Below, piece by piece: positions 20,874-35,700 of a DNA stretch of 64,000 bases (positions are counted from its first letter, which is position 1; each line of letters opens with the position of its first letter). The notes under the pieces were generated by a model, which searched no databases, was not told the DNA's origin, and saw only the letters and a program-made list of their open reading frames with translations. A program made the position numbers and the translations under genes. The DNA comes from Lingula anatina (taxonomy: Eukaryota > Brachiopoda > Lingulata > Lingulida > Lingulidae), in contig NW_019774380.1 of NCBI RefSeq assembly GCF_001039355.2, forward strand, positions 119,176 through 183,175. The letters run 5' to 3'.

Positions 20874-23800
20874 GTTAGTAGCTTCAAACTCAATTTTATT
20901 TATTTGTTAATACATACTATGCCTTTAAAATAATGATGAAATGATAAGTTTATAATTGGGTTAAAGTTTTTGCCTTCAGATAAAACTTGATTTTGTGTTT
21001 GAAAGCTTGATGGGACGGGAAACATAGGCTGTGTTCACAAGTAGGATAGTTCTATCTCAGCGGAGATTCTTGCTAAGATGCAGTCAGTATAATCAGTTTA
21101 ATTGTCTGGCACGCCCCCTCGCAAAAGCAACCTGAACAACATTATTGACCACAAAGTTTTCATGATCTAACCCAAGAATGGAAGGATTTGCCAGAAAATT
21201 AAGCTGCTTACATTAACTGCAGTCATGCTTAAATACGCAAAAATGCGCAAAGATGCAACAAGACAGGTTAATTGAATGAATAAACACCAACTTGTTTTGT
21301 TCTATTTTATATAAAATCTGTGATTAAGTTTTTTAACAAAAAAGTGGATTAAATCACCTTTTATGTGTATAGAAAGCCAAAAATCCTATTGTTTAAAGAA
21401 ATAGTAATGTGTCGAGGCCTAAGATAAAGTGTTTGAGTCATGTAATTTATTCTTCTGTTAAATTGACATCAAATCTTCGTAAATTAAAATAAAAAAACAG
21501 TGCACTGTTCAATTCAAATGGAGTTTTAATTCAGTACAAAGTCAGTATTCAGTATAAAGATTGTTTTTATCTAAAATGAATATTGTTGATTTTATTTAAG
21601 ACAAAGGAATAAATGGGATAATATAACTTGTACGTGTAGTGTACTAGTCAGGTGGCTTCATAACACAATATAAACATTGATAAAATAGGCTATCTTAGGG
21701 TCAAGGCTGCATAATCTGACCTATTTCGAAAAAAGATAAAAAACATCAACTAAATACAGGGGCCTAAGAAAAGGACTGCTTTTCCATCGATATTTCAAGT
21801 TTCTTCCATGATTTGATTTTAGACATAGTAGACAATGATGGAAGGTATTTTGTATTATCTTTTAACTAGTGTTATCATATGACAACCTTTCAGTATGTTT
21901 TCTGTCTTTTGTAGTCCTGGAATATAACTAGGAGCAGGTGACCTAGGGCGTATTCCCAGACATTTAGATCGATCTATCTCCGTGGGGAGTCTCGCTAGGT
22001 TACTGTCATATAATCCGGCTTAAATGTCCGTCCCGCCTACTACAAGCTGTAAGGGGGTAATTAACTTTCGTGCCCGCTCGGCTGACAGCTGTTTAGCGTG
22101 AACCCCCAGGGAGTTAGGTCGATCTAGTTTGGATCGATCTAATCTGTGGGAATGGGGTCCTAATGACAGGTCTGTCCACTTGCTCAGTTTCACTTGGTAG
22201 GCCTTGGTGTGAGCCCTCCCCCTTTTTTTACTGGTTGGAGTGGGGGGGGGGGGGGGGGGGAGAGTGTGGTTTGTATATCTATGATCCATTTTCATTTTTT
22301 ATACATTATCTTGCACCTGTAGATGAGTCAAAGGATGTTTTATACTGAGGTGATAATTGTTAAATACTAGTTAAGTATGGTAGTTGTCTCTCTTGAAAGG
22401 GATTAGAAATTGTTTTTATTCAGGTTTGTTGTTAGCATTTTATGGCATAAGATACATTTGAAGACCATATTTTTTACCAGAAAGTGGAAAAATGTAGAAT
22501 TTCATTTATTAAAGATTTCAAGCTTACTAGTAATACAATCCATACTGATTGAAGTCTCTTTGTTGTATTTTTGCCTTGGATATCATAAAGTCGGTTTCTG
22601 GTTTCAGCAGTACTTTATCTGATTGATCCTTGTATATATTACAAGGGCATTTCTTTGTATTATAAAGACCTGCAATTTGTGGTCCCAATAATTGGCTAAT
22701 TATGCAAGGTGAGATGGCTATATTTTTGTGGAAAGAATACGTGTCCATTAGTTGTGGTCTCAGATCTAGGTTTGTTTTGCTGTGTTTGGTGCTCTCTAAC
22801 AGGATGTTATTAGAACATGGAGGTGCAGCTGTCAGGTTTTAGGAAATAACAAATTGGGTTTGGATTCTCAGTGCCTGTTAGTATGGAGGATGTCTGAAGG
22901 GATCATTTGCCAAATTTTGGAACAGTGAAAAAATGAAGTCTTTCAAAAGATTTATTTATTTTTTAAAAAATTTTTTAAATTAATTAATTAATTTATTTAT
23001 TTTGTATGTGTGTGTGTGTGTGTGATCAGTGAATGATGTCTGTCTTTCCCAGCCTTTGCTTCAGTTTTTTTGAAGGGAACATCAGCGAGAAACCTTTTGT
23101 GACATTTTGACAAATATATATGTGTGTGTGTGTGTGTTATTAATCATTACTGATATAATCTCACCTTAAAAATGATCAGATTAATTGTTTTGTTGAGTCT
23201 TGATGTGCATAATCTGGGTGTTGCGTCCCGTAGTGCGAGTAAAAAAAAACATCATACTTAACGCGCGGACAACTGGCGGATCATTGAGCATTCATTCTGC
23301 AACTGAAGCAATATCTACACAGTGACACAGTGCTGCCATTTTCTTGGTCGGGCAAAGGACGCAGAAAGGACACTATCCACTGTAAAGAAACGACTGTTAG
23401 GAGTTTATTGCTCCACTTGTCTCTAGGTGAATGTTGCTGATATAAGGTGACAGTCACAGAAATATTGGAGGTAATACCTACCCACATATTTTATAAGCTC
23501 TTGATAAAAAGAAAAACAATAATTTAAACCTTTACCAGTTTTTTTTTTTTTTTTTTTTTCATAAATTGACAGCTAGAATTGTAGTTTAGAGAGGGGAGAA
23601 GGATACTAAGTATTTCCCCTAGATGGAGGCTGTTCATCTGGATAGGTTCATTACCTGGTGAAGATGGTCTAAATTGGCATCAAACTATTGAAGTTAAAGA
23701 AAAGTTTCATCTATCTTGCGGTTCATTGACAAAAAAAAAAAAAAAAAAAAAAAAAATGACTGCTTTCTTCTAAACTCCAGACAATAAGCAGTCAGTTTGC

Positions 23801-24578
23801 TGATGAATATCTTTGTTGACCTTTCATGAACCTGACCACCTACAAAATGACACCTGCTGCAAGCTTCCTTGACTGCAGTCTTTCTGGACACATTGCTTCA
23901 TTTCCTTATCCTGGTACAGGCTGAAAAAATGTACTAAGCAAAGTGCTTGATTCATTTTCAAAATAATTGGGTTTGTCAGAGAATTTCAGTAGGCAGTAGG
24001 TGGGGGAGGGGGAGGGGAGCAAGTATTTCTCCTGAATAGAAGCTAAATTTTCACTTGGATAGCCTCATTCACTGGTGAAGAGGCTCTGACAGATATCAAA
24101 TACTGGATGTAAACAGTTTCAATATAAGCTTTTGATTGAAGAGAAAATGACTTTATTCTCAATGTTTTTTTTTTATTATTATTATTTTCTTGTCTCATTC
24201 ACAATAGAAAAATTATTCTAACTTCAAATTTTGTAAACCGCGATGTCTACACCTGGAAAAATAGGAAATGTTGTTTTTAATTTTTTGTAAATATTTGTTA
24301 AGACTGACAGCAATGTACTTCTCATACTAGTACTTAATTTCTAGACTTCAGAATACAGTGCAGTAAGTGCAGTTAAATGCCATGATAATTATATTCAGGT
24401 TTATTACATGTATACATGTCCATTAAGTGTCTGAGTATATACAGTTGATGAAGTGTTATGTTTACTGGAGGTTTAAATTGAACATCTGACATGAAGCAGA
24501 GTAGAAAAGAGGTCTTTTAGATCTTAGTTGAAAGAGATTTTCATTAATATAATTTTGACATTAATAATTAGTCTACAG

Positions 24579-24656
<78 letters not shown>

Positions 24657-26642
24657 TTTACTAAGAATATAAACAGGCAAGGAAATTAATTTAACAGCAG
24701 CAAGGAAATTGATTGTGTGACAGAAATGATATAGCGAGAATGCCACAGTGAACTCAGTCATGAGGATGTTAATGAATAATAACAGTCACAAATGTAGCAC
24801 ATTACCATACTCTTAACATGTTTACAAAAGAAAAATATTTTACCTTCCTTGAAATATAGGAAAAAAGACTATATATATATGCTTGACAGCAAATTTATTC
24901 TCTCAGCCTACAGCCTGTCCTGTTTCTGGGGCACTTCCCTCAATGTCAAAGGCAAAACAACAGTGCCATACTGATTTTCTTTTTGTTACATTGTTCATGG
25001 TTCCAAGATTTGGTATATATATACTAACAGTTAAGTGATAAGGATAATTTACTCCTTTGGAACTTAAAATATTTATGAAACACCTTTTTGCCATTGTTAC
25101 TACCGTGGGTGGAATCATTTACAGTTCAATCAACACATACCCAACAACCTGTGCCCAAATTGGAACATACATCTTGATGAAGCTCTTGTTGAAGGATCAA
25201 AACATGGCTGTTTCATAAATACTTAATATTCCAAGTCAATAAAAAGTGGACATTATTGCTATAAAAACCAGCAGTTGCCCTTGGAAGTATAGGTAGTTTT
25301 AGCTTTTATAAGCCCCGTGCTCTGAATTTAAATTTCACCTTCAGTGTACATCTTATGGTCAGATTACATGAGCAACAAACATTAGAATCCTGTCCAATGT
25401 TTCATGTTGACGTTAGAATGCTTCCAAACTAGATAATAAGAAGAAAAGAAGTGCAGGTCATTTACCTTTTTGGACTGTGATGAATAGCATGGTTTAGCAT
25501 GTTATGTTGTCCTGATAACATATTATAAACCTAAACATAATCATCTTAGCACAACATAAGGGCGGAAAAAATATATTTTTGGCAAATTTTAATTTGTACA
25601 GATTGTGTATTTATTTTATTATTATAATTTTTTTTAATTTAAATTTTTCTAAATNTTTCCCCTAGAGGGGGGCTTTCCATCTGGATAGGTTCATTCCCTG
25701 GTGAAAATGGTTTAAATTGGCATCAAACTATTGAAGTTAAAAAAAAATTTCATCTATCTTGCTTTTTATTGAAAAAAAAAAAAAAAAAAAAAAAATGACT
25801 GCTTTCTTCTAAACTCCAGACAATAAACAGTCAGTTTGCTGATGAATATCTTTGTTGACCTTTCATGAACCTGACCACCTACAAAATGACACCTGCTGCA
25901 AGCTTCCTTGACTGCAGTCTTTCTGGACACATTGCGTTCATTTCCTTATCCTGGTACAGGCTGAAAAAATGTACTAAGCAAAGTGCTTGATTCATTTTCA
26001 AAATAATTGGGTTTGTCAGAGAATTTCTGTAGGCAGTAGGTGGGGAGGGGAGCAAGTCTTTCTCCTGAATAGAAGCTAAATTTTCACTTGGATAGCCTCA
26101 TTCACTGATGAAGAGGCTCTGACAGATATCAAATACTGGATGTAAACAGTTTCAATATAAGCTTTTGATTGAAGAGAAAATGACTTTATTTTTAATGTTT
26201 TTTTTTATTATTATTATTATCTTGTCTCATTCACAATAGAAAAATTATACTAACATCAAATTTTATTAAGCCGCGATGTCTACACCTGGAAAAATAGGAA
26301 ATGTTATGTTTTCTGGAAAAATAGGAAATGTTATGTTTTTAATTTTTTGTAAATATTTGTTAAGACTGACAGCAATGTACTTCTCATACTAGTACTTAAT
26401 TTCTAGACTTCAGAATACAGTGCAGTAAGTGCAGTTAAATGCTATGATAATTATATTCAGGTTTATTACATGTATACATGTCCATTAAGTATCTGAGTCT
26501 ATACAGTTGATGAAGTGTTATGTTCACTGGAGGTTAAAATTGAGCATCTGACATGAAGCAGAGGAGAAAAAAGGTCTTTTAGATCTTAGTTGAAAGAGAT
26601 TTTCATTAATATAATTTTGACATTAATAATTAGTCTACAGTC

Positions 26643-26702
<60 letters not shown>

Positions 26703-29700
26703 TTTACTAAGAATATAAACAGGCAAGGAAATTAATTTAACAGCAGCAAGGAAATTGATTGTGTGACAGAAATGATATAGCGAGAATGCCACAGTGAACT
26801 CAGTCATGAGGATGTTAATGAATAATAACAGTCACAAATGTAGCACATTACCATACTCTTAACATGTTTACAAAAGAAAAAGATTTTACCTTCCTTGAAA
26901 TATAGGAAAAAAGACTATATATATGCTTGACAGCAAATTTATTCTCTCAGCCTACAGCCTGTCCTGTTCTTGTGACGCTTCCCTCAATGTCAAAGGCAAA
27001 ACAACAGTGCCATACTGATTTTCTTTTTGTTACATTGTTCATGGTTCCAAGATTTGGTATATACTAACAGTTAAGTGATAAGGATAATTTACTCCTTTGG
27101 AACTTAAAATATTTATGAAACACCTTTTTGCCATTGTTACTACCGTGGGTGGAATCATTTACAGTTCAATCAACACATACCCAACAACCTGTGCCCAAAT
27201 TGGAACATACATCTTGATGAAGTTCTTGTTGAAGGATCAAAACATGGCTGTTTCATAAATACTTAATATTCCAAGTCAATAAAAAGTGGACATTATTGCT
27301 ATAAAAACCAGCAGTTGCCCTTGGAAGTATAGGTAGTTTTAGCTTTTATAAGCCCCGTGCTCTGAATTTAAATTTCACCTTCAGTGTACATCTTATGGTC
27401 AGATTACATGAGCAACAAACATTAGAATCCTGTCCTATGTTTCATGTTGACGTTAGAATGCTTCCAAACTAGATAATAAGAAGAAAAGAAGTGCAGGTCA
27501 TTTACCTTTTTGGACTGTGATGAATAGCATGGTTTAGCATGTTATGTTGTCCTGATAACATATTATAAACCTAAACATAATCATCTTAGCACAACATAAG
27601 GGCGGAAAAAATATATATTTTTGGCAAATTTTAATTTGTACAGATTGTGTATTTATTTTATTATTATAATTTTTTTTAATTTAGATTTTTCTATATNATG
27701 CAAGAAGAAGTAGATTGTATCATTCTGTTATAACCATTATTGGTTTTGGCCATGTCTTTTAATTGTCCATGAAAATATGGTATTAGGCATTAAAAATAGA
27801 AATATAGACATTGTGTAGAGCTGGTTGCTTAAACACTGAACGGATGTCTTTCATCAGTAACCTGTACTAGTCCCTTCTACCCCAGGTGAACTTTGGGTTG
27901 GCTACAAGGCAGGGCTTTGCAATTGAGCCTTCCTTCTGAATACATACATATTTTTATAACAACCTCTCTGGATGAGACCTTACGAGCCCCCCACCTCATT
28001 TCTGCCAACTTATTCTCATAACAATGAAACAGAAAGTACTGCATAGAAGCAATGTAGGTGTGAGGGTAAACAAGATAACTCGGACTTTTTTCTAGTTGTA
28101 AAACAGAGAAATCTGAATTTAGATCATTGGTTAAACCAAGGTTATTTTAATGTTTTGAAAAAGTCTAGGTTTGATTTAGGAATCAGCTGTATATAAATAT
28201 ATTTATTATTTAGATATCTTAATAACCAGGCATTTATATGCCTCATGACAGAAAAATCAATGTGAGAGCTGAGTTACGGTTCTGGTTGTTTACCTAACTG
28301 AAAAGCCTGTTAACCCACTGAGATAGAATTCTTTGAAATGTTTTTTAACCAGAATCTAAAAATAACTCGAAGCAGAGTTATTCACTTTTTATGAAGGATA
28401 CAAAAGTGACAAAAAACACTGTTTACCAGTGGTTTAGGACAACACTCAAAGTAAATTAATGTAAAATGAAAAGTGCCAGAGGAAAGTCCAGATTCCTTGC
28501 AATGCTAGCTTAAGAGGCTGCACATTTCAGGTACATACAGTACTAGTAATTTAGTGAGATATGTTTGTCTTGGTCAGCAAAGATCAGTGGGTTTCATAAA
28601 CTTGATAAAGGTAAAATTGTTCTTTTGCATTTAAACTTCAGTCAGCTTAGCGACTTTGCCTGGAAACAAAGTTTGTTTAATCTCCGTTTGGGGGTGGGGA
28701 GGTGAAATTTACAGGTTGGCATGGAGTTTACTTTATGGAAGAGTGTAATGCGCTGAGGCATGAGATTTTTGCGTTTAAGTAGCTGACATAGTTTTTAGCT
28801 AAATCCTGGATATTATTACAATTTTATGCAAAGATCTAGAGAAGTTAAAATTGGATAAACTTATTGCATAGACGGGTTTAGTACGATTTATCTTGTAGGT
28901 CTCCTAGGTAGTCTTCCTTCTTGAATGGTCAAGATGAACAGTTGTCTGAAGGTATAGGTTTGAAATATGAAATTATTATTATTGATAATGATGAGTGTGG
29001 AATAAGAGAATGGCCTTTGCCAAATCTTTCAAAAATGAATTATGGTGAAATGTTGAATGTGAGAAGAACAGGTTAGGTAATTTAACTGGCATGTGGTTTC
29101 TTAAGTTGTTAAACCCACTTTTTCAGACTCAGCCGAGGTGGAGATGAAAACTCAAAACGAAGAGCATGATCAGGGCAGTCTGACCTTTGATCCGACCCAG
29201 ACAGTCTTCCTGGACCAATTCGTTACAGAGGATGATGACATGGCAGACAAGGCAGCTCTGGACCTCAGTATGAAAAAGCCATCGCCAAGCAACCACGTAG
29301 CTCCGCCCCTTGTTACACCTACCAACCAGGATATCTCCACCCATTGTCATGGTAACCCTACTATTGCTAGGGGCAACCAGGTCCACGTGCAACCCAGTTA
29401 TAAAGGTGCTTTTAATGAAAGTCCTCCAGTTATCCACCTTGGTGCTAGGGCAACTCCATCAAGTGGGATGCCAATTGCAGATAATAGAAGTGGAAGTAAT
29501 AATAATAGTTTAAGCAGGGTAAACAGGACATCTGAACCAAGACAAGACGCAGCCAAAGGTGTGATGCAGATCCCGCCAGGGGCCTTTCAAGAAAATAATG
29601 ATATGGCAGCGTCTGGTAACCATGAAGGAGGATTTGTCAGGAATGTGCCACACTCCAAAGGTGACAATAAATCTTTGTATTTTAACTTGTCGTGACGCTA

Positions 29701-32700
29701 ATGAGATTGTGATGAATAATGCAATGTAAGTAGGTATGGAAATGCTGAATGTTAAATACATTGGTCGGTACATTAAATTTGAAAAAAAATTATATTTCTT
29801 AAATTCAGAATTAACTTAGAATATCTGAAAAAGATAAGAAGAGTATAGTAAATAACTTGATGGGTTCAAGAAAAAAGGTATTGAGGACCCAAATACTCTT
29901 TGTTGTATCATAGCATAGTTGGAGTCCGTAAGTGTTTTAAATCCAAATGCCTTAGATTTTAACTAGGTTAATTTGTGGTTTCCGGGTTCCTTGACTTGTA
30001 CAGCTTTCAGATGGCTTAAAAAATGGGATGGTTGATTTTAATTGAAAGTATTTCTCTTAAACTCAGTTGTGTAGTTGTTTTGTTTCCATTCCTGTATGAA
30101 ACAGGATGTTCACTTCCTACAGGTTGTGCTTAAACCTAGCCCTTTTCCCGAAACAGATACTGTGAACTACTAGTGTGCCTTTTTATTGAGACAAGAACAC
30201 TGATTAATGATGTCCTTGTCTGTGAACTACTAATACATCTTCAGTGCATTAAATGTTCACAATCAGACGCATTATATCAGAATATCCTGTATCAGATCAC
30301 GTTAGAATTTTCTTCATGTGGATGATGTTCTACACAACATTTATTGCAGCACAATGTGATAAAGATTGCACCAAAAAGTGCTTACTAGGTATGTCAGGTT
30401 TTTGTTATGTATTGTACAATACTATTTAATAAGAAAACATACACAAAGAAAATATTTTAACGTACAGACTTTGAAGTACTTTTCTTTCATTTTTATATTT
30501 TCTTTTTTTCTTAGATGGAAAGTGTGCCAGAGTTGCCCCACAGATTAGAGGGCCAGGTGCAGTTGCCATGGAAACAGCCCAAGGGGTAACTACGGACTTA
30601 ACTCATCATCTCTTACCAGTGTCAAGCAGGCAGGCCAAGTGGGCTCCCATTGCCATTGGAAACCATCCACAACGATGGCCAGCTGGTAATGCCGTTGTCA
30701 TGGAAACCAGCCACAGCATGGTTTCCATGGAAACCAGTCACAGCAAAGCAGGTCATGTTGCTATTGGCCACCATAGAGGAGGAACTTCTCCCGTAACTTG
30801 GCAAAGTACAGGAAGGGTAAACATGCTCCCAAAATCTGTAGTGTCCCAACCCAGGTTTGAGCCTAGATCTCAACAAGAGGGATCGGAATCACAAGGTTCA
30901 GTTCCGTTTGCAACTGCTGAACCATACTCGAGCTTGCATTTAAATCTGCTGTTTATTGATAGGGCAAAGCTGAGTAATCCTAAAGATGAAGAATTGTCTG
31001 ACGTGTGTGGGTTCGTGTCAGAGGAACTCCATGAAAACTCGAGTGAAATTCTACACTATTACTGCAGCTTCTGCTCTTACAAAACAACCGACCAAGAGAC
31101 ATTCACGGAACATATCCTGGTGCACATGTTCGTTTGCAAATACTGTGGCTACCTCACATATTCAAGGTTCTTCCACTTGCTACATCTCCAGCAGTGCCAC
31201 CCACACCTAGGTTACAATATTAAGAATTATCGAGTTTGCAAAGTCCAGATATCTGCTTCCCCAGAGCAAGAACCACAAGAGGTGGTGGAGCCCATGCACG
31301 ATGGGGGGTTTTATACAGATGAAGATGCAGTTGTTCCTGTGAGGGGTGCTGTTGGAAGGGCAGAAACTCCCAGGGACCACCCTAGGGGTCCTGTTCTGTC
31401 TGGTCATACAAAATCCAATACTGCTACTACAATCCTCAGGGAGCAAAGTTGTCAGACAGATGACAACAATGACAGCCGTCAAGATGATAATGACTATATT
31501 CCCAGGGAGAATTTTTTGCATCCTCATTGGGAAGCTGCTGGCAGTGGTCAACAAAGCAGAAGTTGCTCAACTTCGCCTCTGAGGCCAGTGGGTTCACTGG
31601 TCACCTCATATCACAGTCACCAAACCACCTCCAACAGGGGGACACCCATTCTTTCTCCTAGACAAGACAACAGGATGAATACTGCCACCAGTAATAATGA
31701 CAATCTAAAAACGACTTTGAATATGTCAGGTGGAAGCATCATCCCAAAACAAGAGGGGGGTTTGAGAAGTTGTCAGGGCCATGCCCCGTTGAGCTCGTTG
31801 CCAAGGACACAGTCATTTCAGACACCTCAGAATTTCAGTGGAAGAAACAGTACAGGTCATCAAGATGGTAAGCTGAATTTTGTCCATGGTACTAGGACGG
31901 GTTTGGACGATGAAAGAACACCTAGCATTGGTAATGACAAGGAGAGTCGGATGCATGAACAGAGAGATGGCTCTCCCTTTAGTTCAACTAGTGTTCACAT
32001 GGTGTACAAGCCTCAGATTCAGTCAGGTGGTGCTGTTTTAGAAAGTAGGTCACACACAGCCATCTCCCAGCCAGAAACACGTGCCATAAGATATATGAAC
32101 ACTGCAACCCAGGAGGACAAGGCAATGAAACCGTCACCCCCATTGGCACATCAAAATTCTTCCAAATCTTTCCAACAGGGTCATGAGAATGAGAAAGGAT
32201 TGCTACTTCCACCTCCTGCCCACTCACATCCTCCTCCTTGCAGCAGTGTTTCTCAATCCTTCACCAGTCAACAACGATCTTCAGCTGTTGTTCAATCGTC
32301 TATGGCAACAGACCATAGGGGGCAGTGGTGTCCCACAGCAGCCATGACAGGACAGGGTTCCAGTTCAGCAGTCCAGCATCATCAGGCCAGCTCAGTACAG
32401 ACATTCCACCAACACCACCAACAGGGCCTTAGCACTGATGGAGCTCCTGGTACCATCATGAAGAGGGGAGCAGTAGTGTCCAATACCAGTGGTCATCTTG
32501 CCACATTTTGCGGTACTAGCCAGCAACAGCATCAGGTGCCCTCATACTTGACCCCTGCACTGCCCAGTAGTTCATCAGCCTCGGGTAGCTATAGACCTGT
32601 GCACACCTTACAACCTCCTCCTCCTCCTAGACCTGCTGCCATGGCAACGACAAGCACCTTTGTCCCTCGCATGCCAGGGATGCCAGTTGGCATGGTGCCA

Positions 32701-35700
32701 GTTGTGAACCCAAAGTCGATACACCCCCCTCCTCAGTTTAGAATGCGCCACCCACAGCCTCAAGCAGTGACTACTGTTCATTCTGCAAGTCAGAGCCCAG
32801 GGAGTAAAACAGTGCCAAGCACAAACAGTGACAAGAAAAATGACATCTCTTCTCCAATCAAGGTAAAAAAGGAGCCCCAGGATGTTGTTGAACTTGAGGA
32901 TGGTGTATTGGACTTGTCTATAAAAGACAAAACTGCTCCTAAGGTGGCTAGCTTCCAGGCTGTAACCACACCTACACTGCCATCTAGTGGTAGTTCTCAG
33001 AATGTTACACCTAGTGGTAGTTCTCAGAATGCCACACTGCCATCTGGTATGCATTTCCTTCCAGCTCCATCTGTGTCATCATTTAGTATGTTACCAGCTC
33101 AGGGGGCAATGTTTCCATTCCCACAGCAACCAATGTTGAGAATGCACCCTTTTATGGCAGCTCCAGTTAACCCTGCCTACCCCATGTTACCAGGGAACAT
33201 TAACCCTTCGGTACCAGGTACCTTTAACCCTTCACATCTCATGATGCCTGGTCCTATTAACCCTTCAGTGCCAGCTACCACGCACCCATCAATGCCAGGA
33301 ACTGCTAACCCTTTATTGCCAGGTTCTTTTAACCCTTCATTGCCAGGCACTGTTAACCCTTCGGTTCCCACATTGCCAGGAGTACCTCAGGTCTCACGGA
33401 GAACTCTGACAGGGGGGTCTATCACCCTGGTCCCAGGGTCGGGGCCTGCATGGACCCCTCAGTCCAGTCCCAGTAAGCCTACTGACAGTGAAAAGGGTCA
33501 AACCGAGGAGAATATGGAGCAGAGGGACAGACCACAGGCAGAAAATCCACCAGAGAGACAGACAGATGGACAAACGGAGCCAATGGATCACAACCTGTCG
33601 GCTCCAGGACCCCAGGCTGCAGCAGAGGAAGACCCTGCTGTGCAGAATGCTGCTGAAATTATATTGAATCTTGGGAAAGACAAAATGATGCCAAGACCTG
33701 GAGAACAGGTCAGGAAGAGGCCTGGACAGGGGGTGGACATTGGGCAGTTGGCGGTGAAAAGAAAGAAGGGGAGGATGAATTACGAGGAGGAGTTTTACTC
33801 TGGGTCAGGTGTGTATAGGTAGAGCTGGCTCATGGGAACATATAAGGATGAACCATTTGCTTAATTTTGTAATATTTAATGTTTTGGACAATTTATGGGG
33901 GATTTGGTAAAAACACCCAGTTGTCTGTCTGAAAAAGAACATCAAGTGTCATCTTCTTATGATGATTTGCTGTATTAAGATATTTCCAATGAATTTAGTG
34001 GTGCATGGTAAATATTCAAGTTTTCTTTTTATTCAGCCTCACAGAATAGCTCTCCTGCACCTGAGCATCGCCATGACAACAGGATGTTGTTCCGCAGTTA
34101 CTCAGATTCTGGGCATTTCCGTAACCAAGATGATCCACCACCATTGCTCACACCAGGAACACCTCAGGAGGTAGGAAGTTTCAAGATCCTCTTGTGGTGA
34201 TTGGGGAAGTTTCAAGAACCCATTTTGGTGTATTGATTTTTAAAAGAATTTTTTAATTTTATGGTCCAAAATGTGGATATTATGTAGAATTAGTCTGATG
34301 TTCTTTTTCTGAGCTTGTTTGAGATGGAGATCTTTTGTGCCCAGTTTTGTACATCTGTATGTTATCTGTAGAGTCATTAGTTCATTTATGAAGATGTTTG
34401 GAACAACGGAGATTACAGGAACTTATCTTTGGTAAAAATTTCATTATGTTTTATTTTAATTTCATATAAGAATGTTTCTTGTTCTTTCAGTCTCACCACC
34501 CCAATGATACCCCTCCTAGATTATTCAGTGCCTTAGCCGACCCTGCTACAACTGCCAGGCGAGGTCCTGGACGTCCTCCAAAATACCTCAGAACTGAAGG
34601 TGGCGACAGTGATCAAGGCAGCCCAGGAGCAGAGGGGAAGATTTATGCCAAGAGAGGCCCCAAGCCTGGACATTGTGAGTATTGGTTGCTGAGGTTTGGC
34701 CTCTTGAAGAATCTTCTAGAGGCCAAAAATCTCAATATGGTGTTACAGTTAATAAAAATGTAAATTGTTTCTAAAGGTATGAAATGTGTTTTCTATTTGT
34801 GAGACACACTGTTTCAAACCTTAATCAAAGGGCAAGTCATGTGATAAGAAAAAAATGTTTTAGCTCTTTATAACAATAATGTTTGTTTAGTTATCATTAC
34901 ACAAGAGAGGCTGAAAACTTGTTTCACTTGTGTTTAAGATTTTGCTTTAATTTTCATTTAACGATCAGGAAATTATATTTCATGTTCCATTTTGTCACTA
35001 AAGTAGACAAAGTAAGAAATTAGTTGTAATTGTGAAGAAAGTATTCCTAATTGAATCTCTCCAATTTTACATGGTCCATTTACCAGCACCAGTATTTTGA
35101 TGGAAACATTTAATTTTCATTTTAGGTACAAGGGGACCGCTGTTGTGGCAATTTATAAGGGACCTTCTCAAAAACCCCACCTACTGCCCCCGCATCATCA
35201 AGTGGGAGAACCAGAAAGATGGCGTTTTTAGAATCATCCACTCAGAGGAAGTGGCTAAACTGTGGGGAAGGAAGAAAAGCAATCCCATAATGACCTATGA
35301 AAATCTGAGCAGGGCTATCAGGTCAGAGAAGGAAAAGTTTACAAGACTGTTCACAGAATACAAAAGCTTCTAATGTTCTATAAAAGATATCTAAGATATC
35401 ATTGAGATTAAAGACTGAACTAAGAACTTTAAAAAGTGACATATTAGGGGATTTTTTTTTGAGTGATAGATTATAAGAAATTAAGATTGAATTTTGAAGA
35501 CCTTCAATTTTATTGATTGGCAGATTTCATGTACAGTAAACACAGAAGTTCTTGATAATATTCCACTATTCCCAGCCTTGTCTTGGTAACCCCTTACAAA
35601 ATTTTTTTGGTACATTGGAAATATTTTCATTTCAACAATTAAATAGTTCCATATATTGTTTCATTTTTTTATTTTTTATTTATTTATTTTTTTTAGTGTT

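Larger units (their letters stand above)
23610..27696 (+). repeat. 2-kb direct tandem duplication with n at each copy end
   Basis: Copy 1 (about 23610-25654) and copy 2 (25656-27696) are collinear and nearly identical, with scattered substitutions and microsatellite length differences. Each copy ends in the same AT-rich stretch followed by one n (25655 and 27697). Both contain the CT/CA microsatellite. The n placement suggests an assembly join of two alleles; a true duplication is the alternative. Confidence 0.85.
20874..29126 (+). other. Intron 1 of the ETS gene
   Basis: The 8.25-kb intron is filled largely by repeats: GATCGATC-type MITEs (21025-21115 partial, 21952-22153), a dispersed repeat at 23220-23490 and a 2-kb tandem duplication (23610-27696). 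No exon is recognised. Confidence 0.7.

Noticed and set aside
24573-24761. Minus-strand ORF with long RE and VC repeats
   Set aside because: Translation of the CT/CA microsatellite.
32608-33054. 148-codon minus-strand ORF
   Set aside because: It lies opposite the ETS exon and reads the reverse of its Pro/His-rich codons.
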